DNA of 64,000 bases from JAEUTH01 sp039931675. GTDB taxonomy: Bacteria > Bacteroidota > Bacteroidia > AKYH767-A > OLB10. This document shows positions 33,732 through 43,459 of the stretch, piece by piece. The notes under the pieces were generated by a model that had not been told where the DNA came from, made no database searches, and saw only the letters and a program-made list of their open reading frames with translations. The translations under genes were made by a program, and so were the position numbers. Numbering within the stretch: position 1 is the first letter of the stretch; each line of letters begins with the position of its first letter. The DNA lies in NCBI GenBank assembly GCA_039931675.1, contig JBDTRM010000023.1, forward strand, positions 27,398 through 91,397. Reading direction: 5' to 3'.

Positions 33732-36044
33732 ATGAAAACAATACGACTCCTCATTATTATAACATGCTTAGCTTTTTGTTACCAGGTAAAAGCACAGCTT
33801 GCTTTAGGCGAATGGCGTGTGCATTTATCTTATAATGCCACCATTGCAGTTGCTGAATTGAACAACAGAATGTATGCGGCATCAAGAGATGCAGTTTACT
33901 ATTTTGATAAGGATGATAATTCAGTAACGGGAATGTCGAAAGTAAGCGGACTGTCTGATTTCGGTGTAACGGCTATGAATAGCAATCCTTATAATAATGT
34001 AGTGGTTATCGCTTATACAAGTTCTAACATTGATCTTATTAAGAATGGAAAAATTATCAACCTATCCGATATTAAACGCAAAACTATTTTAGGCGATAAA
34101 TCTATTCACAGCATTTCTTTCTATAAGCAATTTGCATATATATCCTGCGGCTTTGGTATAGTGGTAATAGATACTGAACGCGAAGAAGTAAAAGAAACAT
34201 ATTACCTCGGCCCCGGTGGCACGTCACTTGATATTTTTGGAACTACTGCTGACGGAACCTATCTTTATGCTGCTGCCGAAGATGGAGTTTACATGGCATC
34301 ATTAAACGATCCGTTTATAGTTAACTCAGCCAACTGGACAAAAACCCTTTCGGCTGTTGCTAATTCAGGCCCGTTTAATCTTATTGCAGCGTTTGCAGGT
34401 AAAATTATTGTGAGTCATGATTTAAGCGGAGATGATTCATTGTATTATTATTATAATAATTCATGGACTGCTTTACCACATGTGTACAGTTATCATTCAA
34501 TAAAGCCAAAAGGAAATGAGCTGATTGTTTCGTCAACTTACAATGCAATTTTTTTTGATACCAACCTTACGTTTACAGGTTATGTTAGCGCTAATGAAAT
34601 TCCAAACCTGAATTGCAATGATGCTATAAAAGATAATAGCGGCACACTATGGTTTGCAGATAATGTGCAGGGAATGATAAAATACAACAGTACATCTGAT
34701 TATGAATCTATTTTTCCGAATGGGCCTAAGTCACCCAAAACAGCAATTGTAAAAATAGTGAATGACGATCTTTGGGTAGGTCATGCAATACGAAATAATA
34801 ACTGGCAACCGGCTTATTCCACTTCGGGGTTCTCAAATTTTTCGGCAGGTACCTGGCAGACTTTTGATGGTGCAGCACCTAACAATCCTAATTTAAAAAT
34901 CAGTGACGTATGGGATCTTGTAGCAACGGCTGTTGATCCGAATAACAGTAAGCATGTTTATTTTGGTTCATGGGGAAGAGGTCTTTTGGAAAGTAATAAT
35001 GGTGATATTTTCCTGTTTGATGCTTCAAATAGCATATTGCATGGCAACCAGTTTGGCGCAGTGCGCGTGGGAGGTTTAGCTTTTGACAATAATAGTAACC
35101 TTTGGATAACCAATTCAGAAAATGATTCATGTCTGAGGGTAAGATTTGCAAATGGCAATTGGAAATCCTACAAATCAAAAATCATTGACCCGTCTTCCAT
35201 AATAGCTGATATATTGGTGGATGATTACAATCAAAAATGGATTAACGTTTACCGTAAAGGTATTTTAGTTTTTAATGATAATAACACTCCCGATAATTTA
35301 AATGATGATAAGTGGCGTTTCCTCAATGACCAGGCTGGCAGCGGAAATCTGGCAAGCCCAAGCGTGTTTTGCATGACGAAAGATAAAGACGGACAAATAT
35401 GGATGGGAACGGAAAAAGGTGTCTGTGTTTTTTATGCACCGGGTTCAATTTACAGCACTTCAAATTCGGATGCTCAAAAAATATTAATACAGCAGGATGG
35501 ATATTATCAATACTTATTGGAAAAGGAATTTGTAACGGCCATAGCTATTGATGGCGCTAATCGCAAATGGATTGGAACACAATCAGGCGGAGTGTTTTTG
35601 ATGAGTGCTGATGGTACAACACAAATTTCAAACTTTAACGAAGATAATAGCCCGTTGCTTTCTAACACCATCATATCAATTGACATAAATGCTACCACCG
35701 GTGAAGTTTTTTTTGGAACTGATCGTGGTGTATGTTCCTATAAAGGTGATGCTATTGAAGGTGGTGAAGGCTGTTCAAATGTATATGTTTATCCAAACCC
35801 CATTCGCGAAACTTACGAAGGGCCTATTGCAATCACAGGATTAGTGAATAACGGTCGTGTGAAAATTACGGATGTAAGCGGTCATCTCGTTTATGAAACG
35901 AATGCACTTGGCGGACAAGCTATATGGGATGGAAGAAAATTTGACGGTAACAGGGCGCACACAGGAGTGTATCTTGTTTTATGCAGCGATGATGACGGAA
36001 CTAATACCTGCATCACAAAAATGCTTTTAATAAGCAGCAAGTAA
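33732..36044 (+). CDS. porZ: T9SS attachment-complex protein PorZ
   Basis: 770 residues with a signal peptide ending VKAQ|L and the PorZ-specific opening GEWRVHLSYNATIAVAELNN. Two-component-regulator-type propeller blades follow (DKDGQIWMGTEKGVCVFYA, GANRKWIGTQSGGVFLM) and a C-terminal T9SS sorting domain (VYVYPNPIRETYEG ... GVYLVLCSDDDGTN). In Porphyromonas, PorZ sits on the surface with PorU, PorV and PorQ and supplies A-LPS for anchoring cargo. It would serve the T9SS cargos encoded here. It converges on the dehydrogenase gene with 14 bases between stops. Confidence 0.93.
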   Translation: MKTIRLLIIITCLAFCYQVKAQLALGEWRVHLSYNATIAVAELNNRMYAASRDAVYYFDKDDNSVTGMSKVSGLSDFGVTAMNSNPYNNVVVIAYTSSNIDLIKNGKIINLSDIKRKTILGDKSIHSISFYKQFAYISCGFGIVVIDTEREEVKETYYLGPGGTSLDIFGTTADGTYLYAAAEDGVYMASLNDPFIVNSANWTKTLSAVANSGPFNLIAAFAGKIIVSHDLSGDDSLYYYYNNSWTALPHVYSYHSIKPKGNELIVSSTYNAIFFDTNLTFTGYVSANEIPNLNCNDAIKDNSGTLWFADNVQGMIKYNSTSDYESIFPNGPKSPKTAIVKIVNDDLWVGHAIRNNNWQPAYSTSGFSNFSAGTWQTFDGAAPNNPNLKISDVWDLVATAVDPNNSKHVYFGSWGRGLLESNNGDIFLFDASNSILHGNQFGAVRVGGLAFDNNSNLWITNSENDSCLRVRFANGNWKSYKSKIIDPSSIIADILVDDYNQKWINVYRKGILVFNDNNTPDNLNDDKWRFLNDQAGSGNLASPSVFCMTKDKDGQIWMGTEKGVCVFYAPGSIYSTSNSDAQKILIQQDGYYQYLLEKEFVTAIAIDGANRKWIGTQSGGVFLMSADGTTQISNFNEDNSPLLSNTIISIDINATTGEVFFGTDRGVCSYKGDAIEGGEGCSNVYVYPNPIRETYEGPIAITGLVNNGRVKITDVSGHLVYETNALGGQAIWDGRKFDGNRAHTGVYLVLCSDDDGTNTCITKMLLISSK

Positions 36045-36058
36045 ACTAAGCAAATTTA

Positions 36059-37027
36059 TTATCTCACTTCGGCACTTTTTAAAGCTGATAGCTGCTGAAG
36101 CATATCATCGGTCATTTTATTGAGATCATAGTCATGCTTCCATCCCCAGTCATTTCTTGCATAACTATCATCAATGCTTTGCGGCCAGCTATCAGCAATT
36201 GCCTGTCTTGAGTCAGGTTTATAACTGATGTTAAATACCGGTATTTGATTTTTAATAGCTGCCGCTATTTCGGCAGGGGTAAAATCAATAGCTGCTAAAT
36301 TATAAGATGATCTTATTTTTACCTGAGATGAATCAGCATGCATCAATTGAAGTGTGCCACGTATGGCATCAGGCATATACATCATGGGCATACGTGTATC
36401 ACTTCTTAAATAACATTCGTAATTTGATTTGGTTAGAGCTTCGTGATAAATGGCCACTGCATAATCAGTAGTTCCTCCACCGGGATCGGCTTTGTAACTG
36501 ATAAGACCGGGATAACGAATACTCCGCACATCAACACCAAACCTGTTGAAATAATATTCGCACCAGCGCTCACCGGCAAGTTTGCTGATGCCATATACTG
36601 TTGATGGTTCCATCACCGTGTATTGAGGTGTGTTTAATTTTGGTGTTGTGGGCCCAAAAACAGCAATTGAACTTGGCCAGAATATTTTTAATGAGGTGTT
36701 TTCGCGCGCAATTTCAAGCAGGTTAAAAAGACCTTCCATATTTAAACGCCAAGCTGATTTTATTTTCTGTTCAGCAGTTGCTGATAATAAAGCTGCAAGT
36801 AAATAAACCTGTTTTACATTATGGCTTTTAATAGTTTCATAAATCTTCTTACTATCTAAAACATCAATAAATTCAAATGGGCCGGTGTGATCTCCGAGTG
36901 CTACAGGTTGTGCTTTTAAATCAGCGGCTATTACATTCTGATCTCCGTATTGGTTTCTCAGTGCTTCTACAAGGTCAGTTCCAATTTGTCCTGATGAGCC
37001 TAACACTAAAATTCGTTCTGTATTCAT
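36059..37027 (-). CDS. SDR-type L-threonine 3-dehydrogenase
   Basis: 322 residues. Extended short-chain dehydrogenase: NAD site ILVLGSSGQIGTDLVEAL, catalytic Tyr-x3-Lys in STVYGISKLAGERWCEYYF, and substrate blocks IRYPGLISYKADPGGGTTDY and MPMMYMPDAIRGTL. This whole pattern is that of the UDP-galactose-4-epimerase-like threonine dehydrogenases of Flavobacterium and Cupriavidus, which oxidise L-threonine to 2-amino-3-ketobutyrate. No 2-amino-3-ketobutyrate CoA ligase (kbl) gene is next to it here. Start MNTERILVL fits the family. Confidence 0.9.
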   Translation of the reverse strand: MNTERILVLGSSGQIGTDLVEALRNQYGDQNVIAADLKAQPVALGDHTGPFEFIDVLDSKKIYETIKSHNVKQVYLLAALLSATAEQKIKSAWRLNMEGLFNLLEIARENTSLKIFWPSSIAVFGPTTPKLNTPQYTVMEPSTVYGISKLAGERWCEYYFNRFGVDVRSIRYPGLISYKADPGGGTTDYAVAIYHEALTKSNYECYLRSDTRMPMMYMPDAIRGTLQLMHADSSQVKIRSSYNLAAIDFTPAEIAAAIKNQIPVFNISYKPDSRQAIADSWPQSIDDSYARNDWGWKHDYDLNKMTDDMLQQLSALKSAEVR

Positions 37028-37242
37028 ATATGATAACTTTGGTTCCTTCTTAAAATATTAACTTATCAATTTTTGATATTCATAATCAACACTAAAATAT
37101 TTTCATCAATCAAGGTGAAATTTTTTCAGCATTATTATTGGCCAAAGATACATTTATCTTGAATTACACATTGTAAGTTTTTAGTTTGAAAATGGTTCAA
37201 TGGATGTGGGGATTGTGCAGGGCATTAATTCTTATAAAGGCA

Positions 37243-37273
37243 TAAAAAAACGCACCTGTTTATAAGGTGCGTT
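37243..37273 (-). terminator. Rho-independent terminator
   Basis: AACGCACCT-TATAAAC-AGGTGCGTT stem followed on the minus strand by TTTTTTTATGCC, 25 bases after the stop of the small T9SS protein. Confidence 0.85.
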
Positions 37274-37297
37274 CAATATTTTTCGGATTAATATTTT

Positions 37298-37999
37298 TTA
37301 TTTGTGAGAAACAACTAACTTCTGGCTTGATAAAGTTTTGTTATATTCTTTAAGCACATAAAAATAAATTCCTGAATTAAGGTCATTTGTTGGAATATTC
37401 AGCACTCCATTTTTGCTTTGCAGGTTATACACAGCAACCTTGCTTCCCAACATATTTACCAATTCAACTTTGTAAGCAGATGGATCAGCTTTTAAAGAAT
37501 AGGTAATAGTAGTGTAAGCATCAGCAGGATTTGGACGGGCAGAACTTAGCATAGGTTTTGCGGAAGCCAAATCTGTAATACCACTTAAAATAGGATAGTT
37601 GATAACTAAAGTAGTCTGATCAGAAGGATTACTTGCTACATAAAAACTATAAGTAATGGTACTTGCACCTGCTATGCCATGCGTGTTTAAATCTCCAACA
37701 AAATAATTGTTGCTTCCATTACCGGCAATTGTAACATATCCGCCACTAATATCAGTTAGTGAATCATAGCATTGATCCCAGCAAAACTGGCTGGTATGAC
37801 CGGGGAATAAATTATTTTGTGTACGCTGGCACATAACATTTTTCGGGAAAGGGGTTGTATTATTAATAGAAACAGAAGCCACCAAAACCGTTGCATCAAA
37901 AGCACTTGGGTTAATAACGAGACCGGAATTAGTAAGACTCTGTGCCTGTGCAACAAGGCCAGTAATTAAAACTATAAAACTTAGTAAAATTTTCTTCAT
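37298..37999 (-). CDS. Small T9SS-exported protein
   Basis: 233 residues: signal peptide ending VAQAQ|S, a short beta-rich domain with three Cys (NVMCQRTQ, TSQFCWDQCYDSL) and GIAGASTITYSFYVASNPS, then a type A T9SS sorting domain (SARPNPADAYTTITYSL ... GIYFYVLKEYNKTLSSQKLVV). No enzyme motif is visible. It resembles short secreted proteins of unknown role made of one domain plus the sorting tail. A strong terminator follows. The 270 bases between this terminator and the dehydrogenase start hold no gene. Confidence 0.8.
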   Translation of the reverse strand: MKKILLSFIVLITGLVAQAQSLTNSGLVINPSAFDATVLVASVSINNTTPFPKNVMCQRTQNNLFPGHTSQFCWDQCYDSLTDISGGYVTIAGNGSNNYFVGDLNTHGIAGASTITYSFYVASNPSDQTTLVINYPILSGITDLASAKPMLSSARPNPADAYTTITYSLKADPSAYKVELVNMLGSKVAVYNLQSKNGVLNIPTNDLNSGIYFYVLKEYNKTLSSQKLVVSHK

Positions 38000-38110
38000 T
38001 TTGGGTTTTATTTTAAATAAATATAATCGGCCAAAGGTAAAATAAAAAAGGATTAAAAAAACAGTTCATAAAAAATTACAATCGTTTTACCTGAAGTAAT
38101 TCTATTTTTA

Positions 38111-38118
38111 TACTTTTG
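38111..38118 (+). promoter_or_regulatory. -7 promoter element (TACTTTTG)
   Basis: A perfect TAnnTTTG followed by GC, 52 bases before the Omp28-type T9SS gene. Confidence 0.55.
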
Positions 38119-38170
38119 GCGGCTCTAAAATTATAAACATTTATATATAAATTAATAAAAATTAAAACAA

Positions 38171-40117
38171 ATGAATAAAAAACTACTACTTATTATTTGC
38201 CTTTTCTTAGGCATATCAGGCGCAAATGCGCAAACTTATTTGACCGAAGACTTTGAAGGTGTAGCACTTCCTGCCGGTTGGGGTCAGGTAACAGCTGCTA
38301 CTGACGGGGGGTGGAACTTTGGTGTGAACTCTGCACTGCAAAGCGCTAATTTTCCTATCGCTGCGCATACAAATATTGCATGTACAAATGATGATGCATG
38401 TAATTGTGACAAAAGCAACGATATAATTTACACATCTTCTATTGACCTTAGTGCGGCTACTTATGTTTTTTGCTCTTATGACTGCTATTACTATAATTTG
38501 ACTTATCAGGCCATCACCGAAACAGCTACAATAGTTGTATCCACTGATGGTGGTACAACATGGACTGATGTTGTAACTGTTCCTGCAAACACAGGCTCAT
38601 GGCAAACCAACACAGCTGATTTATCAGCTTATGCGGGTAATGCTGATGTAAAAGTTGGTTTTAAATATAGCGACCAGACAGGTTGGCTTTATGGCTGGGC
38701 TATTGATAATGTATCCATTTATGCGCCTCCAGTTGGCGTTGACTTAGCTGTTTCTTCAACCATTGTAGGTAAAGATGATCCGACTCCTGCATTTGTTGCA
38801 TATCCAAAATACATAGCTAATTTACCTTTACAGGTAAGTACAACCGTTACCAATAATGCAACTGTACCTGTTACTTCATTTGATTATTCATGGACTGACG
38901 GAGTAAATACGTACAACCAATCATTTACAGGTTTAAATATTGCTCCTGTTGGCACGTATTCATTTATTTCGAATAACCCGTATAATACCATGAGCGGAAG
39001 TCAAACTATTACATCTACAGTATCCAATATTAATGGGGGTGTTACAGAACTTAATACTACTAACAATATAGCAACCTATGATGTTCAAGGTGTTACTCCA
39101 AATCCTGACATGAGATATTTTGCTGAAGAAGCTACAGGAACATGGTGCGGATGGTGCCCGAGAGGAGCAGTATTTATGGAGTATATGAAAGAAACTTATC
39201 CCGGCAGCTTTGTTGGTGTTGCGGTTCATAATGCTGATCCTATGACAGTTACGGCTTATGATGCAGGTATCGGAGCATTTCCGGGTTTCAGTGGTTATCC
39301 AAGCGTAATAGTTAATCGCACTGCTATTATTGATCCTTCACAATTGGAAGGCGACTTTATTGATTATATTTCTAATGCTCCTGCAGTAGTTATTACAGGT
39401 ACTGCTACATTAAACTCTGTTACTCACGCACTATCTGTTGACGTTACCGGAACTTTCTCTCAAAATCTTAGTGGCGATTATCGTTTTCTAGCTATTGTTG
39501 AAGAAGATAGCGTACACGCCACTACATCTACTTATGCACAGAATAATTATTATACAGGAAATGCTCAGGGACCTATGGGTGGTTTTGAATCATTACCTGC
39601 TTCTGTGCCTGCTGCTCAAATGTATTACGAATTTGTTGGAAGGGCTCTTTTAGGAGGCTTTGGTGGTCAAACCGGTAGCTTACCTGGTACAATAACATCA
39701 GGTTCAGCTTATCCGTATCAATTTACTTCAACTGCTGCTGCAACCTGGAATCCAAACAAATTATCTGTGGCTGTGGTAGTAATTGAAACCAGTACAAATC
39801 ATGTTCTTAATGCTGCTTCTTTTCCAGTAACTGTTGTTTCAGGTATCCAGGAAAACTCTTCTTTGTCAGGTTCTTATATTTACCCGACAGCAACTAATGA
39901 TGTAATTAACCTTTCACTTACTTTAGCAAATACAGAAAAAGCTACAGTTATAGTAACTGATGTTTTAGGTAAAGAAATTTTAAATCAAAACTTAGGTGTG
40001 ATAACTAAAGGTGAGCACCAGATGCAATGGAACGTAAATTCTTTAGCAGCAGGTGTATATAACTTAAATGTTCAAACTTCAAGCGGATTGTTTTCGCAAA
40101 AGTTTGTAAAAAATTAA
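38171..40117 (+). CDS. T9SS-exported Omp28-type protein with CxxC thioredoxin-like motif
   Basis: 648 residues. After a signal peptide (NAQT cleavage) comes a choice-of-anchor/MAM-like domain (DFEGVALPAGWGQV ... GWAIDNVSIYAPP), then a beta sandwich. An Omp28-related domain begins RYFAEEATGTWCGWCPRGAV, a thioredoxin-like Cys-Gly-Trp-Cys site. The C-terminus is a T9SS sorting domain (SYIYPTATNDVINLSL ... AAGVYNLNVQTSSGLFSQKF). It should be displayed or released at the surface. It is followed by a TlpA-like thioredoxin gene and later a second Omp28-type gene, suggesting a thiol-redox role. It carries its own promoter and terminator. Confidence 0.88.
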   Translation: MNKKLLLIICLFLGISGANAQTYLTEDFEGVALPAGWGQVTAATDGGWNFGVNSALQSANFPIAAHTNIACTNDDACNCDKSNDIIYTSSIDLSAATYVFCSYDCYYYNLTYQAITETATIVVSTDGGTTWTDVVTVPANTGSWQTNTADLSAYAGNADVKVGFKYSDQTGWLYGWAIDNVSIYAPPVGVDLAVSSTIVGKDDPTPAFVAYPKYIANLPLQVSTTVTNNATVPVTSFDYSWTDGVNTYNQSFTGLNIAPVGTYSFISNNPYNTMSGSQTITSTVSNINGGVTELNTTNNIATYDVQGVTPNPDMRYFAEEATGTWCGWCPRGAVFMEYMKETYPGSFVGVAVHNADPMTVTAYDAGIGAFPGFSGYPSVIVNRTAIIDPSQLEGDFIDYISNAPAVVITGTATLNSVTHALSVDVTGTFSQNLSGDYRFLAIVEEDSVHATTSTYAQNNYYTGNAQGPMGGFESLPASVPAAQMYYEFVGRALLGGFGGQTGSLPGTITSGSAYPYQFTSTAAATWNPNKLSVAVVVIETSTNHVLNAASFPVTVVSGIQENSSLSGSYIYPTATNDVINLSLTLANTEKATVIVTDVLGKEILNQNLGVITKGEHQMQWNVNSLAAGVYNLNVQTSSGLFSQKFVKN

Positions 40118-40137
40118 AAATTAGTTTTTTTTAGATT

Positions 40138-40164
40138 AAAGAGCCGCCTCATAAGCGGCTCTTT
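40138..40164 (+). terminator. Rho-independent terminator
   Basis: AAAGAGCCGC-CTCATAA-GCGGCTCTTTT, a strong stem with T-tail, 21 bases after the Omp28-type gene. Confidence 0.9.
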
Positions 40165-40262
40165 TAATATAAGACATAATTAAATTTCAAGTTGCTCGAT
40201 TATAATATAATGAGGAATTTGAAAAATAATTAGGTATTCACATCCATTCTTAAAAACAAAAC

Positions 40263-40270
40263 TAAATTTG
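40263..40270 (+). promoter_or_regulatory. -7 promoter element (TAAATTTG)
   Basis: A perfect TAnnTTTG followed by CA, 25 bases before ATG 40295. It overlaps the TTG that would open the longest frame, so it decides the start of the TlpA-like gene. Confidence 0.6.
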
Positions 40271-40294
40271 CATCTCAATAAAAAATTATCTTCA

Positions 40295-40831
40295 ATGAAA
40301 AACTCATATAAAACCATTGCAGCACTTGTGCTTTCAATCCTTACAATTACATCTTTTTCATTAAACGCTCAAGACAAAGCAAAAGGAATTCCATCCGTGA
40401 AATTAAAAACATTAGATGGTAAAATTATCAGTTCAGATGATTTTAAAAATGATGGCAAACCAATCATTATTGATTTCTGGGCAACATGGTGCAAGCCCTG
40501 TGTTAATGAGTTAAACACAATACAGGAGCTTTATGGTGACTGGAAAAAAGAGACGGGTGTAAAACTTATCGCCATTTCAATTGATGATGCAAGAACTATG
40601 TCAACTGTTGCATCTTTTGTGAACGGTAAAAATTGGGATTATGAAGTTTATCTTGATCCTAACAGCGACTTTAAACGTGCCATGAATGTTAATATGGTGC
40701 CTCATACTTTTATCTTAAATGGTAATAAGGAAATAGTTTCTCAACACAGCTCATTTGCTCCGGGCGATGAAGAGAAACTTTATGAGGAAGTAAAGAAGGC
40801 CGCAGCAGGCGTTCAAACTAAAGGCGAATAA
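40295..40831 (+). CDS. TlpA-like secreted thioredoxin
   Basis: 178 residues from ATG 40295 (MKNSYKTIAALVLSILTITS, NAQ|D signal peptide); the longer TTG frame at 40268 starts inside the promoter and is rejected. The redoxin domain carries IDFWATWCKPCVNELNTIQE with a Cys-Lys-Pro-Cys active site, VKLIAISIDD, and the cis-Pro region NMVPHTFILN. Predicted periplasmic thiol-disulfide oxidoreductase of the TlpA/ResA type. It precedes a DUF6029 barrel and a second Omp28-type gene, all in the same direction. Confidence 0.9.
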   Translation: MKNSYKTIAALVLSILTITSFSLNAQDKAKGIPSVKLKTLDGKIISSDDFKNDGKPIIIDFWATWCKPCVNELNTIQELYGDWKKETGVKLIAISIDDARTMSTVASFVNGKNWDYEVYLDPNSDFKRAMNVNMVPHTFILNGNKEIVSQHSSFAPGDEEKLYEEVKKAAAGVQTKGE

Positions 40832-40913
40832 GTTTACAGAAAAAATTATCAACGACCCATTTTAAAAATCAGATAATTTTTATTCATCAACCCTACAACT
40901 CCAAACTCAATTT

Positions 40914-42563
40914 ATGATAAAGCACAAATTGAAGAATTGCATTATAGCAAGCTTAATAATCTTATTCTCATCAATTACTTACAACACCAATGCGCAATTA
41001 AATCTCCCAAATGGTGTTTCGGGTTCATTTCAAATGGATGCGCAGTCATACAAGGAGGATTCAATTATTGGTGCACCAGATGTACCCGAAAATATAGGCA
41101 CTAATGGCTACCTTGATTTGAAATTTAATAGCGGCAACTTTAAAGCGGGCCTACGTTATGAAGCCTATCTGAATGCATTGCAAGGTTATGATCCTGAAGG
41201 ACGATACAAAGGCACAGGAATCACCAACCGCTATGCAGGCTATACTTACGAAAATCTTGAAATTACAGCAGGTAATTTTTATGATCAGTTTGGCAGCGGT
41301 TTAATTTTTCGCAGCTATTATGATTATGATTTAGGTTATGATAATGCAATGGATGGAATGTTATTAAAATATAATACAAATGGAATTTATGCCAAAGGTT
41401 TTATAGCACGTCAACGGGCATTTTTTGATTATGGCCCTGGATTGGTTCGCGGTATTGACGGTGAAATTCATCTCAGCGAATTGTTTCCTTCGGCAAAATG
41501 GGGAAAGACAAACCTGATACTTGGAGGAAGTTTTGTAAGTAAGTTTCAACAAAAAGATCAGTCCTCAACTATAAAACAACCGGAAAATGTAGGAGCATCA
41601 GCCGGGCGATTAAATTTTATTCATGGACCGTTTAATATTTATGCTGAGTATGCTTACAAAATTAACGATCCGAGTTATGTGAACAATTATATTTTCGCTC
41701 CTGGCCAATCTTTATACATAACAACATCATATACCAAAAAAGGGTTTGGAATTAATGCTGCTGCCAAACGCATTGACAACATGAACTTCAGGAGCGATCG
41801 TGATGCTACGGGCAATGTGCTTAACATCAATTATCTTCCTGCAATATCAAAAAATCAAACCTATCGCCTGGCAACATTATATCCTTATGCAACACAGCCT
41901 AATGGTGAAATGGGAATTATGGGCGAAGTATTTTATACTTTTAAGCCTGATACCAAACTTGGCGGCAAGCACGGGACTTCAATTAGTGTAAATGCATCAC
42001 ACATTAATGATATTGACCGTGAACCAACAGGCGATGAGTACGGTTATCATTCTGATTTTTTTAAAGTAGGCGAAACTGTTTTTTACCAGGATGTGAATGT
42101 TGAAATAACAAAAAAGCTTAGTAAAAAAATAAAAGCTATTGCAACTTACATTAACCAGATTTACAACGAGGAAGTATTAAAAGGACATCCTGATTCACCA
42201 ATGATTTATACCAACATTGCAGTATTAGATCTCACCTATAAGTTTACTACAACTAAAAGTTTGCGTATGGAGTTTCAGCATTTATGGACTGAACAGGACC
42301 TCGGCAACTGGGCTTTCATATTAGCAGAATACACTATTGCACCGCACTGGTCATTTAATGCTTACGATGAATACAACTATGGAAACGATAATAAAGATTT
42401 ACGGGTGCATTATTTAAATGGCGGCATAGTTTACAATAAGGGCGTTACGCGGCTTGCTCTTGGTTATGGCAAACAGCGTTCAGGATTACTATGTGTAGGA
42501 GGTGTATGCCGGCAAGTACCTGCATCAAACGGATTTACGTTTAGTGTATCCACAAGTTTCTAA
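40914..42563 (+). CDS. DUF6029-family outer-membrane protein
   Basis: 549 residues. Signal peptide ends NTNAQ|L. The body is repeated amphipathic strands (SGSFQMDAQSYKEDSIIGA, FKAGLRYEAYLNALQGYD, LEITAGNFYDQFGSGLIFRS) and the end TRLALGYGKQRSG ... NGFTFSVSTSF closes like a beta-barrel. It matches my memory of DUF6029, a Bacteroidota family found beside Omp28/TlpA genes. A porin or barrel for its redox partners is an inference. Two Cys near the C-terminus (LLCVGGVCRQ) form an unusual C-x4-C. Confidence 0.78.
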   Translation: MIKHKLKNCIIASLIILFSSITYNTNAQLNLPNGVSGSFQMDAQSYKEDSIIGAPDVPENIGTNGYLDLKFNSGNFKAGLRYEAYLNALQGYDPEGRYKGTGITNRYAGYTYENLEITAGNFYDQFGSGLIFRSYYDYDLGYDNAMDGMLLKYNTNGIYAKGFIARQRAFFDYGPGLVRGIDGEIHLSELFPSAKWGKTNLILGGSFVSKFQQKDQSSTIKQPENVGASAGRLNFIHGPFNIYAEYAYKINDPSYVNNYIFAPGQSLYITTSYTKKGFGINAAAKRIDNMNFRSDRDATGNVLNINYLPAISKNQTYRLATLYPYATQPNGEMGIMGEVFYTFKPDTKLGGKHGTSISVNASHINDIDREPTGDEYGYHSDFFKVGETVFYQDVNVEITKKLSKKIKAIATYINQIYNEEVLKGHPDSPMIYTNIAVLDLTYKFTTTKSLRMEFQHLWTEQDLGNWAFILAEYTIAPHWSFNAYDEYNYGNDNKDLRVHYLNGGIVYNKGVTRLALGYGKQRSGLLCVGGVCRQVPASNGFTFSVSTSF

Positions 42564-42568
42564 TTTAT

Positions 42569-42576
42569 TACTTTTG
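42569..42576 (+). promoter_or_regulatory. -7 promoter element (TACTTTTG)
   Basis: A perfect TAnnTTTG 21 bases before ATG 42598 and just after the DUF6029 stop; supports 42598 as the start of the next gene. Confidence 0.55.
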
Positions 42577-42597
42577 AAAATCAAATTCATAATTGAC

Positions 42598-43434
42598 ATG
42601 AAGCAAACAATTCAAAAATCTTCGGTAATACTGATACTTGCAATATTTAGTATTGCAATAATTTCATGCGATAAAATTTCTCCGCCATACACCCAGGAGA
42701 TTGCAACGGTTGTTACCAAACGCAAAGTTTTATTGGAGGATTATACAGGGCACACTTGCCCTAATTGCCCCAATGCCGCAAAAGAAGCAGACACTATTGC
42801 AAACTATTTGTACAAAGATCAGGTTGTGGTAATGGCACTGCATGTTGGTGGTTTTGCAACACCATACCCTGGCGCATTTTATTATGATTTCAGAACCACA
42901 GAAGGCACAGAACTTGATAACTTTTTTGCATTGGCTACAAGTGGTTTACCAAAGGGCATGATTAATCGTGCAGGCTTTCCTGCTCTTACACATAAGAAAG
43001 CCTATTCAACATGGGCAAACAATGTATTTACTGAATTGTCAAAACCGGTTGAGGCCGCTATTGAAATTTCTAATACCTATAATCAGTCAACAAACACAGT
43101 AATAACTACTGTAAATTCAAAATTTGTTGAAGATTTAAGCGGCAAGTATTTTTTAAGTGTTTTTTATGTGGAGGATAGTATAATTCAACCGCAGTCAACT
43201 AACGGTGGAGGTACTATTTCAGACTATGTTCACATGCATGTATTGCGTGGATCATTTAATGGTACGTGGGGAGAACAAATTGCCTTAGATCCTCAAAAAG
43301 ATTCAGAGGTATCAAAGACGTATGCTACTCCTTTAAAAACTGATGCTGTTCCCAAAAATTGCCGCGTGGTTGCTTTTATTTATAATTTTGATACTAAAGA
43401 AGTTGTGCAGGCAGATGAAAAGCAAATACAATAA
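42598..43434 (+). CDS. Omp28-type lipoprotein with CxxC motif
   Basis: 278 residues from ATG 42598 (MKQTIQKSSVILILAIFSIA); a frame from 42502 would overlap DUF6029 and the promoter motif. Lipobox AIISC gives a lipid-anchored Cys. The Omp28 domain begins KVLLEDYTGHTCPNCPNAAK with a Cys-Pro-Asn-Cys site, followed by VVVMALHVGGFATPYPG and a C-terminal beta region. Same family as the Cys-Gly-Trp-Cys domain at 38171-40117. Probably a cell-envelope redox-like protein; in some relatives the domain binds rather than oxidises. A terminator follows. Confidence 0.85.
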   Translation: MKQTIQKSSVILILAIFSIAIISCDKISPPYTQEIATVVTKRKVLLEDYTGHTCPNCPNAAKEADTIANYLYKDQVVVMALHVGGFATPYPGAFYYDFRTTEGTELDNFFALATSGLPKGMINRAGFPALTHKKAYSTWANNVFTELSKPVEAAIEISNTYNQSTNTVITTVNSKFVEDLSGKYFLSVFYVEDSIIQPQSTNGGGTISDYVHMHVLRGSFNGTWGEQIALDPQKDSEVSKTYATPLKTDAVPKNCRVVAFIYNFDTKEVVQADEKQIQ

Positions 43435-43459
43435 ATTTTATTTTTAAAACATAAGTTGT

